A stretch of 54,604 bases of DNA from Rhizobium sp. PDO1-076 (GCF_000247475.1 NZ_AHZC01000088.1:1-54604), one strand, 5' to 3'; shown: positions 6,827 through 15,614, numbered from the stretch's first letter. Made by a program: numbers and translations. Notes: generated by a model not told the origin, from the sequence alone.

Positions 6827-7564
6827 TTACCCCCAATTTCCATCTCGGTCGTCGATCAGATCTGACAGTGAAAACCCGAACCTGCGGGCCGGCATGTCGC
6901 AAAGCGCGGAAACCGTGGTTGCAGAGATGCGAATCCGCCACCGCTGGCGCTCGACCGGTTCGCTCGAGGCAAAGACCTTGGGTGACAGAAGGGCGAGACT
7001 GCGACCAGTGGCCTTTACTGATGGTAGGCGAAAGAGCGGCGACGGATAGACGATCGCTTCGACACCAGCCTCGCGAGCGTCATCAGCTAAGGACTGGCAG
7101 GCAGCGTCACCTGCAACCTCGCCCTCTTCGAACCTCTCGGCGCCAAGATCTATCGCTCGCATGGTCGAGACCGGAACGGCGAAAGCGATGAAATCGCCGG
7201 GCATCGTGGACGATGCCGTTGCCGGAGCCTCGGCGAAGAGCTTGAGACGCTGGATCACCATGTCGGCGAGCGCCGCCTCGACGGTTTCGGCACCGTAGAA
7301 AATGCCAAGCGTGCGCCCTGCCCTGCGGAACCGTGAACCGCCGGGATCGGGGGCGCCGTAGCGGAATGGCGCCGACAGCAGCGGGTCGAGCCCGGCACAT
7401 TCGCGCGGCAGGGCCGGTTTCGTCTCTTCCAGCAGGCGTTCGAGCAAAGCCTGCTCCTCAATCGTGTCGACCAGTTTCATCACCGATGCCTGATGCTGGA
7501 TCTCGGCCATGCGCCAGATGGTGCCGCTGAACGGCTGCGGTTCAAACGAGGGCACGACGGGCAT
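6827..7564 (-). CDS. RES-domain toxin of a type II toxin-antitoxin pair
   Basis: A 245-residue protein of the RES family, whose members deplete NAD+ in the cytoplasm. The diagnostic Arg is in FRRAGRTLGIFYGAE, the Glu in the following ETVEAALADM helix, and the Ser in VYPSPL. The chosen start at 7564 keeps the FSGTIWR strand that opens the domain; it overlaps the 3' end of the antitoxin gene by 23 nt and lacks its own ribosome binding site, implying coupled translation. The pair resembles MbcT-MbcA / ParT-ParS systems. Confidence 0.85.
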   Translation of the reverse strand: MPVVPSFEPQPFSGTIWRMAEIQHQASVMKLVDTIEEQALLERLLEETKPALPRECAGLDPLLSAPFRYGAPDPGGSRFRRAGRTLGIFYGAETVEAALADMVIQRLKLFAEAPATASSTMPGDFIAFAVPVSTMRAIDLGAERFEEGEVAGDAACQSLADDAREAGVEAIVYPSPLFRLPSVKATGRSLALLSPKVFASSEPVERQRWRIRISATTVSALCDMPARRFGFSLSDLIDDRDGNWG

Positions 7565-7928
7565 CGAGATAGGCAAGCACATCGACAAGGCCTGCGACCG
7601 TGGACATGCGTTCAGCCGGAATGCCGCCCAACACGCTGTTGCCATTCTTCAGCCAGGCGCGGGCGACCAGCTCATCGCCGCCGGTGACGGCATCGAGCGC
7701 GCGGAACAGTCGGATCAGCAGAAGTCCGAGCTCGAAGGGCTTGGTGCCGCGTTCGAGGCGGAATTCGAGCCGTTTCATCCGTGACAGCGAGGCTTCGGAA
7801 AGACCAAGGATGACGGAAAGCTGGCGGGCGGACAGGCCAAGTCGCTCGGCGGCGGCAATGACCGCCCTGGTCACCGTCACGGCTTCCAACATGCCGTCTT
7901 CCGGCGCGTCACTTGTCTCGAACAGCAT
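7542..7928 (-). CDS. Xre/MbcA/ParS-type antitoxin (DUF2384)
   Basis: A 128-residue antitoxin: N-terminal Xre-like helix-turn-helix (LGLSARQLSVILGLSEASLSR, about residues 30-50) and the C-terminal toxin-binding DUF2384 part with ARAWL and the LGGIPAERM turn. ATG 7928 has GAGGAAAGG seven bases upstream; a nearby ATG at 7935 is out of frame. It is first in the operon, as usual, and probably autorepresses through the half-palindrome GAAAG/CTTTC around the -10 region. Confidence 0.88.
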   Translation of the reverse strand: MLFETSDAPEDGMLEAVTVTRAVIAAAERLGLSARQLSVILGLSEASLSRMKRLEFRLERGTKPFELGLLLIRLFRALDAVTGGDELVARAWLKNGNSVLGGIPAERMSTVAGLVDVLAYLDARRALV

Positions 7929-7952
7929 GGGGCATCCTTTCCTCGGGAAAGG

Positions 7953-7980
7953 GTATAGGCGCTTTCTTTCTGGCGGCAAG
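7953..7980 (-). promoter_or_regulatory. Candidate promoter of the RES/Xre pair
   Basis: Read on the minus strand: CTTGCC, 16-nt spacer, CTATAC, close to the alphaproteobacterial consensus. GAAAG (7947-7951) and CTTTC (7962-7966) flank the -10 element and may be part of an autoregulatory operator. Confidence 0.45.
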
Positions 7981-7990
7981 AGGGCTGCCC

Positions 7991-8023
7991 AAAATGCAAA
8001 AAAGGCCGGCGGGGGCCGGCCTT
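7991..8023 (-). terminator. Intrinsic terminator, minus strand
   Basis: Nine-bp perfect stem AAGGCCGGC/GCCGGCCTT with a 4-nt loop; on the minus strand the stem is followed by TTTTGCATTTT. It ends the ohr transcript and separates it from the toxin-antitoxin promoter. Confidence 0.75.
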
Positions 8024-8143
8024 CTGGCATTGATGACAGACGTTGGTAACAGGCGGTGGATCGACGGCGATGAACCGGCCGGAGGTAGCCGGTTCATCGG
8101 CCAGCCTGCACGCCCCTGGCGGCAGAGGCGGCAAAGGCCCGTG

Positions 8144-8566
8144 TCAGCGGACGGAGACCGGCACTTCGGTCGAGGTGCGCATGGCATGGCTGTAGGGGCA
8201 GACGATGTGGGCGGCAGCGACCAGCTTTTCCGCCAGCTCGCGCTCGACGCCGGGGATCTCGACCGAGATCTTCACATCGATTTCGAAGCCGCCGCCATCG
8301 GCGCGCGGGCCGATGCCGACATCGGTATAGACCTTGGTCTCTTCCGAAAGCTTCAGCTTTTCCTTGGAGGCGACGAATTTCAATGCGCCGAGGAAGCAGG
8401 CGGAATAGCCGGCGGCAAACAGCTGTTCGGGATTGGTGCCGGTGGCGCCGTCGCCGCCCAGTTCCTTCGGGGTGGTCAGCGCGACGTCAAGGACGCCATT
8501 GTCGCTGACGGCGTGGCCGGTACGGCCACCGGTGGCGGAAGCATGTGCGGTGTAGAGAATAGCCAT
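8144..8566 (-). CDS. ohr: Organic hydroperoxide resistance protein
   Basis: Ohr is a thiol peroxidase that reduces organic and lipid hydroperoxides in the cytoplasm using lipoylated partners. The 140-residue protein has both catalytic cysteines in their motifs: the first in YSACFLGAL (residue 57) and the second in VCPYSHAM (near 122), plus the NPEQLFAAGY signature. It is divergent from ohrR across 144 bp carrying the operator; the message ends at the terminator at 7991-8023. Confidence 0.95.
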   Translation of the reverse strand: MAILYTAHASATGGRTGHAVSDNGVLDVALTTPKELGGDGATGTNPEQLFAAGYSACFLGALKFVASKEKLKLSEETKVYTDVGIGPRADGGGFEIDVKISVEIPGVERELAEKLVAAAHIVCPYSHAMRTSTEVPVSVR

Positions 8567-8608
8567 GATGTAGGTCCTTATCTTGTATTGCGATGATCTC
8601 TATATATT

Positions 8609-8625
8609 GCACAATTTATTTGTGC
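8609..8625. promoter_or_regulatory. OhrR operator in the ohr/ohrR intergenic region
   Basis: Perfect inverted repeat GCACAA-TTTAT-TTGTGC, flanked by TT and GCAA so that TTGCACAA faces TTGTGCGCAA. A further TTGCGCATTGCATAA lies 12 nt to the right and may be a second half-site. AT-rich promoter sequence surrounds both. Position between divergent ohr and ohrR fits an OhrR binding site. Confidence 0.6.
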
Positions 8626-8710
8626 GCAATTCTTTTTTGCGCATTGCATAAAAATAATCTTTCCGACAGAGTCGGAAACAGATCCGCATCCTAGGAGGTT
8701 CGATCAAGCC

Positions 8711-9160
8711 ATGGACGACGAAACACTGGAAAAAGAGCTGACGCTCGACAAGCAACTTTGCTTTGCGCTGTACGGCGCAGCGCATGCGTTCACCCGCGCC
8801 TACAAGCCTCTGCTGGCGCCGCTGGGCCTGACCTATCCGCAGTATCTGGTGATGATGGCGCTATGGGAAAATGACGACGTGCCGGTGAAGGCGCTCGGCG
8901 AAAAGGTCGGCCTCGATTCCGGCACGCTGTCACCCCTGCTGAAGCGCCTGGAACAGGCCGGCCATGTCGCGCGCCGCCGCGATGCCACCGACGAGCGGCA
9001 GGTGTATATCACGCTCACCGACACCGGCCGGGCGCTGAAGAAACAGGCCGTCGGCGTGTTCCGTGCGATCGGCGAGCAGACCGGCTGTTCGCTTGATGAG
9101 GTCGTCACCCTGCGCGACAGCCTCAAGCGGCTGCAGGCGCAATTGGGGGATGAAGGGTAA
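8711..9160 (+). CDS. ohrR: Organic peroxide sensor/repressor, MarR family
   Basis: OhrR represses ohr until its sensing cysteine is oxidised by organic peroxide. This 149-residue protein has the reactive Cys in [15 protein letters not shown] (residue 17) and a second Cys in TGCSLDE (about residue 121), so it is probably the two-cysteine disulfide-forming type. The winged helix is at [20 protein letters not shown] with the wing [22 protein letters not shown] lies 12 nt before the ATG. Divergent from ohr. Confidence 0.95.
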   Translation: MDDETLEKELTLDKQLCFALYGAAHAFTRAYKPLLAPLGLTYPQYLVMMALWENDDVPVKALGEKVGLDSGTLSPLLKRLEQAGHVARRRDATDERQVYITLTDTGRALKKQAVGVFRAIGEQTGCSLDEVVTLRDSLKRLQAQLGDEG

Positions 9161-9201
9161 GGGTTGGACCGGGTTGGAAACAGCCCCTCCCCCTGAACAT
9201 C

Positions 9202-9921
9202 TTACTGCCAGACCTGGACCTTGGCCTTGTTGGGCACGCGTTCGTAGAGGTCGATGATGTCCTGGTTCATCAGGCGCACGCAGCCCGACGAGACGGCCTT
9301 GCCGATCGAGTTCCATTCCGGCGAGCCGTGCAGGCGGTAGAGCGTGTCTTCGCCATTCTGGAAGATGTAGAGGGCGCGGGCGCCGAGGGGGTTTTTCAGG
9401 CCGGGCGGCATGCCGCCATTGGCGATGGAATATTTGACCAGTTCGGGCTGGCGCGCGACCATTTCGTCGGGCGGGGTCCATTTCGGCCATTTCTGCCGCC
9501 ACTGGATGACGCCGGTGCCCTGCCAGGCAAAACCCTCGCGGCCGATGCCGACGCCGTAGCGCATGGCGGTGCCGCCGGGCTCGACCAGATAGAGGAAGCG
9601 GTTGGGCGTATCGACGACGATCGATCCGGCGGGCTGGCCGGTCGGGTCGATGACCTGCTGGCGATAGAAGCGCTCGGGGATATTCCAGTACGGCACAGCC
9701 GGGATGACATAGCCGCCATCGAAGATTTCGCCATACATGGCATCGAGTTCCGGCGAGCGGCCGGTGGGCGCTGCCGGGATCATCGGGCGCTCGACGGGAC
9801 CGTCAAGGCGCAGGCTCGGCGAGATCGGGCGGGAAGAGGCGCAACTGGCGAGCAGGCTCGCGGCGCCAAGACCTGTCAGCGACAGAAGAGAGCGTCGGGT
9901 CAGGTTATTCGAAGATGACAT
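9202..9921 (-). CDS. L,D-transpeptidase (YkuD), lipoprotein
   Basis: A periplasmic peptidoglycan-modifying enzyme forming 3-3 crosslinks or attaching proteins to peptidoglycan. The 239-residue protein has a signal sequence with TRRS and a lipobox LLASC (Cys near 27), then the YkuD domain with its catalytic HGSPEW and SSGCVRL motifs near the C-terminus. It is 161 bp downstream of a second, closely related enzyme on the same strand, likely from tandem duplication. Confidence 0.92.
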   Translation of the reverse strand: MSSSNNLTRRSLLSLTGLGAASLLASCASSRPISPSLRLDGPVERPMIPAAPTGRSPELDAMYGEIFDGGYVIPAVPYWNIPERFYRQQVIDPTGQPAGSIVVDTPNRFLYLVEPGGTAMRYGVGIGREGFAWQGTGVIQWRQKWPKWTPPDEMVARQPELVKYSIANGGMPPGLKNPLGARALYIFQNGEDTLYRLHGSPEWNSIGKAVSSGCVRLMNQDIIDLYERVPNKAKVQVWQ

Positions 9922-10082
9922 TGAGATAATGATTTCCTGTAGAAATGCAGCGAGACACCGTTAGACGTCTCAGCCAGCGCTTTGTTCCGCCCCAGGGCGA
10001 TGCAAACAGGAAAGCAGCCACAAAGGCAACCGCGCAGCCCTTTCAACTTTGCGAGAGGGGCATTCGCGGTCCGCGCCTGTCT

Positions 10083-10910
10083 CTAAATGACAACAATCGG
10101 CGTCTTGTTGGGCATGCGGTCGAAGAGATCGATCACGTCCTGGTTGAACATGCGCACGCAGCCGGACGAGGTCGCCTTGCCGACGGACTGCCAGTCGGGC
10201 GTGCCGTGGACGCGGTACAGGGTGTCCTTGCCGTCCTGATAAATATAGAGGGCGCGGGCGCCGAGTGGGTTCTTCAGGCCGGCGACCATGCCGCCTTCGG
10301 AGGCCGAAACAGGCTTCAGGTTGGGCTGGCGGGCGACCATCTCGTCGGATGGCGTCCAGTGCGGCCACTTGGCCTTGCGCTCGATCACGCCCCTGCCCGA
10401 CCATGCAAAACCATCGCGACCGAGGCCGACACCGTAGCGCACGGCCTTGCCGTTTTCCTGGACGAAGTAGAGATAATGCGCCTTGGTATCGACGACGATG
10501 GTACCGGGAACCTCGGCGGTCTGGTAGTCGACCTCCTGGCGCAGCATGTCGCGGTTGACCCGGTCGAGCGGAATGGCCGGCAGCGTGTGATCATTGTCGC
10601 GGATCACGCCATACATCGTGCGGTGCAGCGGATTGGTGACCGGCAGGCCATAGGTCTGGTGGAACTGGGTCTGATACAGCTCGCGGCGCTGCGGCACCGG
10701 CTGGGTGGCGGCCGGCGGGGTGCGGGCCGGATCATGCCAGACGGGCGCAACCTCATCCTGGAAGACGTCGATGTTCATACGGCTGGTATCGGTGACCAGG
10801 ATGCAGCTCGACAGCAGCGACAGCGTCAGGCCGGTCGCGGCAAGACCGACGACACGGGTGAGCATGGGCTGGCGCTGGGACATGCCGGAGAAGAAGACCT
10901 TAGATACCAT
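10083..10910 (-). CDS. L,D-transpeptidase (YkuD), second copy
   Basis: A 275-residue paralogue of the neighbouring enzyme: N-terminal signal sequence with lipobox LLSSC, a proline-rich linker, then YkuD with HGTPDW and SSGCVRM (catalytic Cys). The shared blocks VGLGRDGFAWSGRGVI and GLKNPLGARALYIYQ show the relationship. The start at 10910 has GGTGGAAA next to it; ATGs at 10883 and 10865 are alternatives. Function as for the first copy, presumably with different growth-phase or stress use. Confidence 0.9.
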   Translation of the reverse strand: MVSKVFFSGMSQRQPMLTRVVGLAATGLTLSLLSSCILVTDTSRMNIDVFQDEVAPVWHDPARTPPAATQPVPQRRELYQTQFHQTYGLPVTNPLHRTMYGVIRDNDHTLPAIPLDRVNRDMLRQEVDYQTAEVPGTIVVDTKAHYLYFVQENGKAVRYGVGLGRDGFAWSGRGVIERKAKWPHWTPSDEMVARQPNLKPVSASEGGMVAGLKNPLGARALYIYQDGKDTLYRVHGTPDWQSVGKATSSGCVRMFNQDVIDLFDRMPNKTPIVVI

Positions 10911-11015
10911 TTTCCACCGATTCAGACTGAGCTCGACGGCGGCACCATGGCAGTCGCGGCTGGCGCGAGGCTGGTGCTTTGCACCACCGCGCGCCAGATG
11001 ATTGGCCAGATCGGG

Positions 11016-11273
11016 TCAGGAATTGCGCATGGCTTTCATGGCGTTGAGGCAATCGGGCTCAAGGTCTTTCTCATGGGTGACGAGGCACTGGAGAACGCGC
11101 CCCTCGCCGCGCTGGACCGAGGCGCAGAACCTGCCGATATCAGGCCGGCAGGCCTTGCCGGCCGCAATGATCCGGGCGCGTGTTTCCGGCGAAACCTTCA
11201 CGCCCTCCTGTGCCGCGACACTGCCGGTCAACGCGGCCAGGCAGACAAGCGCAGCGATCATTCGTTTCATCAT
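11016..11273 (-). CDS. Cysteine-containing periplasmic small protein, 85 aa
   Basis: A signal peptide (MMKRMIAALVCLAALTGSVAA) is followed by a ~63-residue mature domain with four regularly placed cysteines: GKACRPDIGRFCASV and RVLQCLVTHEKDLEPDC. The spacing resembles Cys-rich repeat (GLG1-like) modules, which form disulfides in the periplasm. AAGGA lies seven bases before ATG 11273. Role unknown. Confidence 0.7.
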   Translation of the reverse strand: MMKRMIAALVCLAALTGSVAAQEGVKVSPETRARIIAAGKACRPDIGRFCASVQRGEGRVLQCLVTHEKDLEPDCLNAMKAMRNS

Positions 11274-11345
11274 GGTCTATTCCTTCTCTGTGTCGTCAGT
11301 CAGGGGCAATGGATCGGACGCGGCTCCCGCCGCCCGGATCCGGCG

Positions 11346-11631
11346 CTATCGGGAAACGCTGCCTTGGACCGTGGCGGAACCGCCGTTCGAACCGGTATAG
11401 GTCTTGCTGCGGCTGCAGCTCTGGCTGGCAGAATTGCAGGTGGCCGACGACGTGGCGGAGAGGCTGTTGCCTCGGGGGCCGGTGCGCGTGGCACTGCGGC
11501 TGCAACTGCCGCCGGCGCAGGAGCCCGATGCGCTGAGCGGTGGAGACGCTGCGGTTGCGGCTCCAGGCAGAGGCTTCGGAAACCATGGCAAGGGAGGCGA
11601 TGGCGGCGATCAGGAGAGCGGTCTTTTTCAT
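11346..11631 (-). pseudogene. Secreted Ser/Gly/Thr-rich repeat protein, apparent frameshift
   Basis: ATG 11631, preceded by GAGGAA, opens a textbook signal peptide (Met-Lys-Lys, hydrophobic core, SEASAWS). Around 11550 the sensible sequence moves to the next frame, which continues with ASGSCAGGSCSRSATRTGP and ends SVSR at 11346. Dropping one C of ACCG gives SVSTLSASGSCAGG, joining both parts. The mature protein would be a Ser/Gly/Cys-rich repeat protein of the type often found in rhizobial exported proteins. Frameshift or sequencing error. Confidence 0.65.
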
Positions 11632-11793
11632 CTCGGATTCCTCGTGGCGTATCTGTTGCGACAGCGGCGCATCGGCTGTCGACGAGCACAGACTGGACCC
11701 TGCATTTGTCCGGCCGATAAACCGAATGTAGCGTTTTGTATCAAAGGCCCGCGCACGCTTGATTTCGCTGGGCTTGCCGATCATCCTCGCGGC

Positions 11794-12513
11794 ATGACGA
11801 CACCAGACATTTCCATCCTGATGGTCGATGACGACCCCGATATCCGCGACCTCGTCGGCCGGCTTCTCGAACGCGAGGGCTACCGCATGCGGCTGGCCGA
11901 AAGCGGCAGTGCGATGGATGCCGAACTGCAGAAGGGCAGCCCCGACCTGATCATCCTCGACCTGATGATGCCGGGCGAAGACGGGCTTTCGATCTGCCGC
12001 AGGCTGCGCGCCGGCTCGGCCGTGCCGATCCTGATGCTGACGGCCAAGAGCGATGAGACCGACCGGGTGGTCGGGCTGGAACTGGGCGCCGACGACTATC
12101 TGTCCAAGCCGTTCGGGCCGCGCGAGCTTCTGGCACGGGTGCGGGCGCTGCTGCGACGCAGCGGCATGAACCAGGCGACACAGCAACCGGCCCTGCGCCG
12201 CTATGCCTTCGACCGCTTCGTCATCGACATAGACGCGCGGGTGATGATTTTCGAGGACGAACCGGCGGCGCTGACCAGCGCCGAATTCGACCTCCTGACC
12301 TGTTTCGTGCTGCGGCCGAGGCGGGTTCTATCGCGTGACCAGATTCTCGACTGGACGCATGGGCGCAATTGCGACCCGCTGGACCGCACCGTCGACATTC
12401 TGGTGTCGCGACTGAGGAAGAAGCTCGACAACCTCAGCCCCGGCAGCGGCCTGATCAGCACGGTGCGCAACGGCGGCTATCTGCTGACCGCCGACGTCAG
12501 GCAGGTCAATTGA
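11794..12513 (+). CDS. OmpR-family response regulator
   Basis: A 239-residue two-component regulator. Receiver domain residues: acidic triplet 12-14, phosphoacceptor Asp56 (in LIILDLMMP), Thr83 and Lys105 (LSKPF). The C-terminal winged helix (about 135-235) ends with TVDILVSRLRKKLD and the YLLT wing. Its TGA overlaps the ATG of the kinase gene. Longer in-frame extension upstream is unlikely because ATG 11794 begins a normal receiver. Target genes are unknown. Confidence 0.93.
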   Translation: MTTPDISILMVDDDPDIRDLVGRLLEREGYRMRLAESGSAMDAELQKGSPDLIILDLMMPGEDGLSICRRLRAGSAVPILMLTAKSDETDRVVGLELGADDYLSKPFGPRELLARVRALLRRSGMNQATQQPALRRYAFDRFVIDIDARVMIFEDEPAALTSAEFDLLTCFVLRPRRVLSRDQILDWTHGRNCDPLDRTVDILVSRLRKKLDNLSPGSGLISTVRNGGYLLTADVRQVN

Positions 12514-13901
12514 TGGCACGGCTTGGCCTCACGGCCCGCATGCTGGCGATCGGCGCGACCTGTCTGATCGCGATGTGGATCATCATCCTGGCCGGCTACT
12601 ACCGGGCAAACGGCACCGCCACCTCGCCGCATCCGAGCCCCGGCCAACTCGCAGCCCTGGCCGACCTGCTGTCGCGCACGCCGTCTGTCGATCGGCCGCA
12701 GGTGCTTGCGGCGGCACAATCGCCGACGCTTGATCTGACCTTGCAAAGCGCGGAGACGGCGAAACCGGTGGTGCGTTCCGATCCCGGCCAACCGCCAGCG
12801 TTGACGGGGTTGGCCGAATTCGCAGACTACAGGACGGCGCTGGGAGCCCGGCTTCTGTCGATCGCAAGCCCCGAGGCCGGCGCGCGCATCGTGCCGGCCT
12901 TCCGGCGCAGCAGTGGCCAGGGCCTGCCGCTCGAATTCCGCATCCAGCTTGCCGATGCCAGCGTGCTGGTCGTCGAAAGCCGACCGCCTTTCGCCACGAC
13001 CGTGATCGGACTGCCGGTCGGCATGGGCGCCGGACTGGTCGGCACGCTGATTGCGCTGCTGACGCTGATCCTGGTGCAGCTCGAAATCCGGCCGCTGCTG
13101 AAGCTCGCCCAGGCAGCCGACCGGTTCGATCCGTCCGGGCCGCCGATCCCCCTGCCCCGCACAACCGGCCGCACCCCGGATGTCGCCGTGCTGATCCGCG
13201 CCTTCGGTCGACTGCAGGATCGGTTGCAGATCCTGATGCGGACCCGGCTGGCGCTGATTTCCGGCGTGCAGCACGACGTGCGCTCGTTTGCGACGCGACT
13301 GAGGCTGAGGGTCGAGGCAATTCCTGAGGCGCACGAGCGCGACCGGGCGATCAAGGATATCGACGACATGATCCGGCTGCTCGACGACGCGCTTCTCAGC
13401 GCGCGGGCGGGCAGCGGCGCGCTCGACGAGGAACTGATCGACCTTGGCGCCATGCTACGGGCAGATATTGCCGACATGAGCCGCAACGGAGGCCGCGACG
13501 GGGGCCGCAACGGCATGGCCGTCGACCTCGACCCCGGATCGCCGGCCGGCGAAGTGCTGGTGCTCGGCGACCGGCTGGCGCTCCGCCGCATCCTGTCGAA
13601 CCTGATCGACAATGCGATCAAATATGGCAGGGTCGCGCATGTCGGGCTTGAGGTCTCGGGTCGGGATGCGGTGATCACAGTTCGCGACGAAGGTCCCGGC
13701 ATCGCGGCCGAACTGCGCCACACATTGCTGGAACCGTTCATTCGCGGCGAGCCGTCGCGGGCGCGCCAGACCGGCGGCGCGGGGCTCGGCCTGGCCATCG
13801 TGCGCACGCTGGTCGAGGCCCATGCCGGGCGGATCGACATCGATACGGCACCCTCGGGGGGCGCCGAGGTCAGGGTCGCGCTGCCGCTGTTTTACGGCTA
13901 G
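12513..13901 (+). CDS. Sensor histidine kinase
   Basis: A 462-residue membrane kinase partnered with the preceding regulator (1-nt overlap TGATG). It has transmembrane segments at about residues 8-28 and 165-190 enclosing a ~135-residue periplasmic sensor, a HAMP-like linker, a phosphoacceptor region GVQHDVRSFATRL (His followed by Asp), N-box LSNLIDNAIKYG, G1 DEGPGI and G2 GAGLGLAIVR. No stimulus can be read from the sequence; the exporter gene next door is convergent. Confidence 0.92.
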   Translation: MARLGLTARMLAIGATCLIAMWIIILAGYYRANGTATSPHPSPGQLAALADLLSRTPSVDRPQVLAAAQSPTLDLTLQSAETAKPVVRSDPGQPPALTGLAEFADYRTALGARLLSIASPEAGARIVPAFRRSSGQGLPLEFRIQLADASVLVVESRPPFATTVIGLPVGMGAGLVGTLIALLTLILVQLEIRPLLKLAQAADRFDPSGPPIPLPRTTGRTPDVAVLIRAFGRLQDRLQILMRTRLALISGVQHDVRSFATRLRLRVEAIPEAHERDRAIKDIDDMIRLLDDALLSARAGSGALDEELIDLGAMLRADIADMSRNGGRDGGRNGMAVDLDPGSPAGEVLVLGDRLALRRILSNLIDNAIKYGRVAHVGLEVSGRDAVITVRDEGPGIAAELRHTLLEPFIRGEPSRARQTGGAGLGLAIVRTLVEAHAGRIDIDTAPSGGAEVRVALPLFYG

Positions 13902-13967
13902 ACGGCAGCGGATGCGGATGCGGGCGAAAGCACTTTCGCCGGCAACGTGGGGATTGCCCAGATCGCG

Positions 13968-15551
13968 CTAGGCGTCCCTGCCCCTTGCCACCGGCAGGCG
14001 GACATTGGGCAGCATCAGGGCGGCGATCAGGCCGAGCGCCATCATGCCGGATGCGGTGAGAAACAGCGGCAGGAAGGCATCGGAATAGGCGTTGGCGACG
14101 GTGGTCTGGACCGTATGCGGCAGGGTTGACAGCATCTGCGGCGTCAGGTTGCGGAAATCGCCGCCGTCCGGTAGGGCGATCTGGACATGGGCAAGCCCGG
14201 CGCTGATGATCGCGCCGTAGATCGAGATGGCGATCGCGGCGCCGCCCATGCGGGTCAGTGTTACCGTGCCGGTCGCTGCGCCGACATCGGCGCCCGCGGC
14301 GGCATTCTGCACGCCGATCACCGGCACCTGTTGGCCGATGCCGACGCCGATGCCCTGCAGCAGCATGACAAGGCCGAGCAGTATGATCGGAGTTCCGGCA
14401 TGCATCTGGCTGAAGATCGCGAGGCTGACGATGCCGGTCGCGGTCGAGGCGATGGCAAAGGGCTTGTAGCGGCCGGTCTTCGAGATGATGCGGCCGGCCG
14501 ACAGCGAGCCGAGCGCGATGCCGCCGGTGGTGGCGATGAACAGCAGGCCGGCCATCGACGGCGACAGGCCGGTGGTGGTCTGCAGGAAGAGCGCGATATA
14601 GTTGACCGAGCCGATGCCGATGGCGCCGGAGACCAGCGAGATACAGAGCAGCAGGTTGACCGTGCGGCTGGAAAACAGTGACAGCGGCACGACCGGTTCG
14701 GGCACCCGGCGCTCGACGAAGACCCAGCCGATCAGGCACAGCACGCCGAAGGCGACGACACCGAGGCTTTCCCAGGCGATCAGCGAGCCGAAGATCTGGC
14801 CGCTATCGGCCCAGAGCACGACGCTGGCGACCGCGCCGGCGAGCAGCAGCGCACCGGCATAGTCGATTTTCGGGCGACGATGCGGCTTGCGATACGGCAG
14901 CAACCATACCAGGCCGGCGAGCACCAGGATGCCGATCGGCAGGTTGACCAGGAAGATCGAGCGCCAGCCGAACAAGTCCGACAGCGTGCCGCCGAGGACC
15001 GGGCCAAGCGCGCCCGACGCCATCAGCACCAGGCTGGAATAGCTCTGGTAGCGGGCGCGTTCGCGCGGCTCGAACAGATCGGCATTGATGGCGAAGATCG
15101 ACACCATGATGCCGCCGCCGCCAAGCGCCTGCAGCACGCGGGCGGCGATCAGCGTGTTCATCGAGACGGCCAGACCACAGACGAGCGAGCCAAGGGTGAA
15201 AATCGTCACGGCGGCGATGATGACGTATTTGCGGCCGAAGAGGTCACCGAGCTTGCCATAAAGCGGCATGACAGCGCTGGTGGTCAGCAGATAGGCGGAG
15301 CCGACCCAGCCGAAACGCTCCAGTTCGCCAAACTCGCCAACGATGGTCGGCAGCGCCGTCGAGACGATCTGGTTGTCGAGCGTGGCCATGAACATGGCGG
15401 CGAGCAGCAGCAGATAGACAATGAGGCGCAGCTTGGGGTCGGTTACCAGTGGCGGAAGGCTTGCTGGTGCGGACAACTCGGGCGACGGGGAGGACGATGG
15501 GGAGGTAACGGAAACGCGTTCAGCCGCGGCAGTGGATACGGAATTGTCCAT
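13968..15551 (-). CDS. MFS multidrug exporter, DHA2 (14-TM) family
   Basis: A 527-residue proton-driven efflux pump of the EmrB/QacA type. The DHA2 signature is clear: LDNQIVSTALPTIVGEF at the first helix, then YGKLGDLFGRKYV, and about 14 hydrophobic segments; the N-terminal 40 residues are Ser/Pro-rich and cytoplasmic. ATG 15551 has AGGAG nine bases before it and is preferred over 15587. It is divergent from a MarR regulator with an inverted repeat between them, suggesting drug-inducible repression. Confidence 0.92.
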   Translation of the reverse strand: MDNSVSTAAAERVSVTSPSSSPSPELSAPASLPPLVTDPKLRLIVYLLLLAAMFMATLDNQIVSTALPTIVGEFGELERFGWVGSAYLLTTSAVMPLYGKLGDLFGRKYVIIAAVTIFTLGSLVCGLAVSMNTLIAARVLQALGGGGIMVSIFAINADLFEPRERARYQSYSSLVLMASGALGPVLGGTLSDLFGWRSIFLVNLPIGILVLAGLVWLLPYRKPHRRPKIDYAGALLLAGAVASVVLWADSGQIFGSLIAWESLGVVAFGVLCLIGWVFVERRVPEPVVPLSLFSSRTVNLLLCISLVSGAIGIGSVNYIALFLQTTTGLSPSMAGLLFIATTGGIALGSLSAGRIISKTGRYKPFAIASTATGIVSLAIFSQMHAGTPIILLGLVMLLQGIGVGIGQQVPVIGVQNAAAGADVGAATGTVTLTRMGGAAIAISIYGAIISAGLAHVQIALPDGGDFRNLTPQMLSTLPHTVQTTVANAYSDAFLPLFLTASGMMALGLIAALMLPNVRLPVARGRDA

Positions 15552-15593
15552 GGATCGGGGGCTCCTGTTGACGTCAGGATGAGCCACGGGAAA

Positions 15594-15614
15594 TTATATG
15601 TCAACAGCATATAA
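15594..15614. promoter_or_regulatory. Operator between exporter and MarR genes
   Basis: Perfect inverted repeat TTATATG-TCAACAG-CATATAA (7-7-7) in an AT-rich patch of the 115-bp divergent region; TATAAT-like sequence for the minus strand overlaps it. Likely MarR dimer site. Confidence 0.6.

Noticed and set aside
8637..8651. Second complete OhrR operator
   Set aside because: TTGCGCATTGCATAA looks like a half-site only; the perfect inverted repeat is at 8609-8625.
9945..11720. Very long plus-strand open frame opposite the L,D-transpeptidase genes
   Set aside because: It is the antisense of well supported minus-strand genes in GC-rich DNA; its translation has no domain or start signal.
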